Part shown: one piece after another, positions 13,137 through 14,673 of the stretch | Layout: every line of letters starts with the position of its first letter | How positions within the stretch are numbered: position 1 is the stretch's first letter | Notes under the pieces: generated by a model | The model's database searches: none | The model's input: only the letters and a program-made list of their open reading frames with translations | Told to the model about the DNA's origin: nothing | Program-made: the position numbers and the translations under genes | Assembly: GCF_047314965.1 (NCBI RefSeq) | Contig: NZ_JBLBVK010000007.1 | Coordinates: 1-14,673, forward strand | Origin: JAVJUV01 sp047314965 | GTDB lineage: Bacteria; Pseudomonadota; Alphaproteobacteria; Rhodobacterales; Rhodobacteraceae | DNA: 14,673 nucleotides | Reading direction: 5' to 3'

Positions 13137-13180
13137 GGTGGAGAGTTCGATCCTGCATAGCGCAGGATCGCCTCTCCACC
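13137..13180. repeat. Large interrupted hairpin, 9+9 bp stems
   Basis: GGTGGAGAG (13137-13145) pairs with CTCTCCACC (13172-13180), and CGATCCTGC (13148-13156) pairs with GCAGGATCG (13162-13170). Only a TT/C internal bulge and a 5-base loop are unpaired. It lies 25 bases beyond the stop of the leftward serine hydrolase gene and just after the breakpoint of the truncated membrane-protein gene. No T-run follows on either strand, so it is not a classical intrinsic terminator. It may be a recombination or transposon-derived site. Confidence 0.6.
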
Positions 13181-13205
13181 CGATCCGTGGCTCTTGTCGC
13201 CCCGG

Positions 13206-14534
13206 TTATTGGAAGACAGTACCGGAGAGGTCGAAGTCGTCGACCGCCCCGTCGCCCCGAATGAAAATCCGGTGGTTGAATCGCACGTAGTTGAGTTCGC
13301 CAGACGGATCTTCGAGCAATTCGCCAAGGGCTCCCTCGTTCGGGCCTTCGGTGATGATAAAATAGCCATCAGCCGTGTTGGCCACATTGGCAGGCGCGGG
13401 ATCCGATCCGCTGGTCAAAGCGGAGAACTGCACAAACACATATTTGTCGCCCTCTTTGCGGATCTCGATGTTTTGCGAATTCCCCTTGAAGACGCCGACG
13501 AAGGGATCGAGCACAGCCGGATCAACACCCGCTGCGACCGGAGAGTTGGCCTCGATTCCCGTGAAGGCTTTGACCATTGCATTCGCAACTTTCTTGTAGG
13601 CCTCGGATCCGCGATCGCTGTGGACCAAAACCACCACGGCAAAGTCGCGATCCGGGATCAGCTGCAGGAAGGACCGCGTGCCGGGCCAATTCCCGCCGTG
13701 GCTGGGGCTGGTGACCCCGTCGTAATCGTGGATGAACCACGTCAACCCGGTAAAGTCGCCGGCCTCGGCCTCGACTGCCGGAGCGTGGGCATAGTCCAGC
13801 GCTTCTTTGGACAGCATCTGGTTCCCGGCGGCGTCCTTTCCGTCCAGCTGAAAGCGGGCGTATTTCAGCATGTCGTTGATCGTCGAGCGGAGCGCGCCGG
13901 AGGCTGCCGATTCCTGGATCAACGGAATGTAGTAGGGCTTGAGATCGTTGATGTTGCCTTCGCCGTAGATCGGCGGATGACCCCATGCGTAATCTTTGGC
14001 CGGCGGGGTGGGGTCGTAGTTAAAGGATGACGAATCCATGCCGAGCGGAGTCAACAGGTTCTCTTCGATCAGGTTCTCGATCGACTTTCCGCCGGCATGC
14101 GACACCACATGGGTTGCGAACGTGATGCTGGTGTTGTTGTACATCCAGGTTTGACCGAACGGATAGAGCTGCTCGACGTAAGCCGCCTGGAGCATGACCT
14201 TCTCGCTGATCGACCCGCCCGGGGGAACACGAAGGAACCCATGGTCGCCATACCAGCCAGCGCGATGGTGGAACAGGTCAACGACCCGGGCTTTCGACGT
14301 TGCTTCCGCATCCGCGACCCTCCACCACGGCAGGAGGTCGACGACACGCGCGTTCAAATCCAGCTCGCCCCGTTCGGACAGCTGCAGGGCCACCGTCGAC
14401 AGGAAGGTTTTGGTCACAGAGCCAATTTGAAATTGCGTATCGGGGGTAACGGCCTCGTCGGTGCCTACCTTGGTGATGCCGAGGCCGGCGCTGTAAGTGT
14501 TGGGCCCATGGATGACCCCGATACCAAGCCCCGG
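13206..14534 (-). pseudogene. Serine hydrolase (beta-lactamase/esterase class C fold), 5'-truncated by IS3 element
   Basis: The frame encodes about 442 residues of a penicillin-binding-protein-like serine hydrolase. Its start is missing. The frame is open from the IS boundary at 14534 (PGLGIGVIHGPNTYSAGLGI) into FQIGSVTKTF, where SVTK is the SxxK catalytic motif (Ser codon 14418-14420). MYNNTS (codons at about 14124-14141) is the YxN motif, and SHGGNWPGTRS supplies the HxG motif. A C-terminal domain of about 100 residues follows. A start at GTG 14415-14417 would remove the catalytic Ser, so it is wrong. No ATG, GTG or TTG is in frame between 14418 and 14534. The substrate (beta-lactam, peptide or ester) cannot be told. 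The gene is interrupted, and its first 20-60 codons must be on the far side of the IS. Confidence 0.85.
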
Positions 14535-14673
14535 TGTCCTTCCCCCCTAGAACTGGGCCATTACTTTGGCCGCGAGAGGGGGATTGGGCATGGCGAGGAA
14601 GCGACATTCAGACGAAGACATCTTGAAGCTGCTGCGTGAGATTGAGCTGAAGCTGACGGCTGGTGGTGATGTG
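14535..14673 (+). mobile_element. Left end of an IS3-family insertion sequence (runs off the window)
   Basis: The terminus starts TGTCCTTCCCCCC at 14535 and contains TGGGCCA at 14554-14560. It pairs imperfectly with the right terminus at 114-138. Homology of the serine hydrolase ends at exactly this base. An orfA begins 55 bp inside, the usual distance for IS3 elements. Confidence 0.7.
14590..14673 (+). CDS. IS3-family transposase OrfA, N-terminal part (partial)
   Basis: The ATG at 14590 starts 28 codons that run off the right edge: MARKRHSDEDILKLLREIEL, then KLTAGGDV. This is the first helix of the helix-turn-helix protein OrfA (transposase_8 type) of IS3-family elements, which normally continues into a leucine zipper and then frameshifts into OrfB. 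A weak ribosome site (GAGAGGGGGA, 14574-14583) precedes it. Its orientation matches the orfB end at 1-135. Confidence 0.8.
   Translation, partial: MARKRHSDEDILKLLREIELKLTAGGDV

Noticed and set aside
13206..14417. A complete 403-residue hydrolase starting at GTG 14415-14417
   Set aside because: The codon is the Val of the catalytic SVTK motif, and homologous sequence continues in frame for 39 codons upstream to the IS end, so this is not the true start.
1..14673. CRISPR array, tRNA or rRNA genes, phage genes
   Set aside because: No regularly spaced repeats, cloverleaf-like segments, rRNA-like sequence or phage structural motifs were seen on either strand by eye.

Overview
The window looks like an accessory segment (plasmid or genomic island) of an alphaproteobacterium. 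It is GC-rich. The CopA, NhaA and SHOCT proteins and the small HflKC-linked proteins resemble Rhodobacterales/Rhizobiales families. No ribosomal RNA, tRNA or core housekeeping gene was seen. This origin is an inference from protein style, not from a search.

Both edges are IS3-family insertion sequence. Positions 1-138 are the 3' end of a transposase orfB plus a right terminal repeat. From 14535 to the window end are a left terminal repeat and the start of orfA. The two termini match as an imperfect inverted-repeat pair and both elements point rightward, so the roughly 14.4 kb between them may be the cargo of a composite transposon or translocatable unit.

Left block, 142-5611: copper/metal handling. 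A His-rich secreted protein and a cytochrome c form a translationally coupled leftward pair. A small SHOCT-domain membrane protein is read rightward. A copper P1B-ATPase (two YHS domains plus a heavy-metal-binding domain) and a CDF transporter form a leftward operon. A CueR-type activator is divergent from them, and two near-textbook CueR operators/promoters with 19-bp spacers lie between. The CDF protein lacks the usual acidic residues of its transmembrane metal site, which makes it the most unusual member of the copper operon.

Middle block, 6046-11717: ion homeostasis and membrane-protein quality control. It holds an NhaA Na+/H+ antiporter read leftward, then a rightward operon of two small conserved proteins of unknown function, an HflK-like and an HflC-like SPFH protein, and a downstream hypothetical gene with two plausible internal starts.

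Right block, 11714-14673: a graveyard of broken genes. It contains a possibly frameshifted small gene, a short signal-peptide ORF, the N-terminus of a transglutaminase-like protein cut at an IS-end-like sequence, the N-terminus of a secreted VWA protein, the N-terminus of a membrane protein, a large hairpin, and a serine hydrolase (beta-lactamase fold) whose 5' end is removed exactly at the IS3 terminus. The left block looks intact and functional; the right block looks like repeated recombination and insertion damage.
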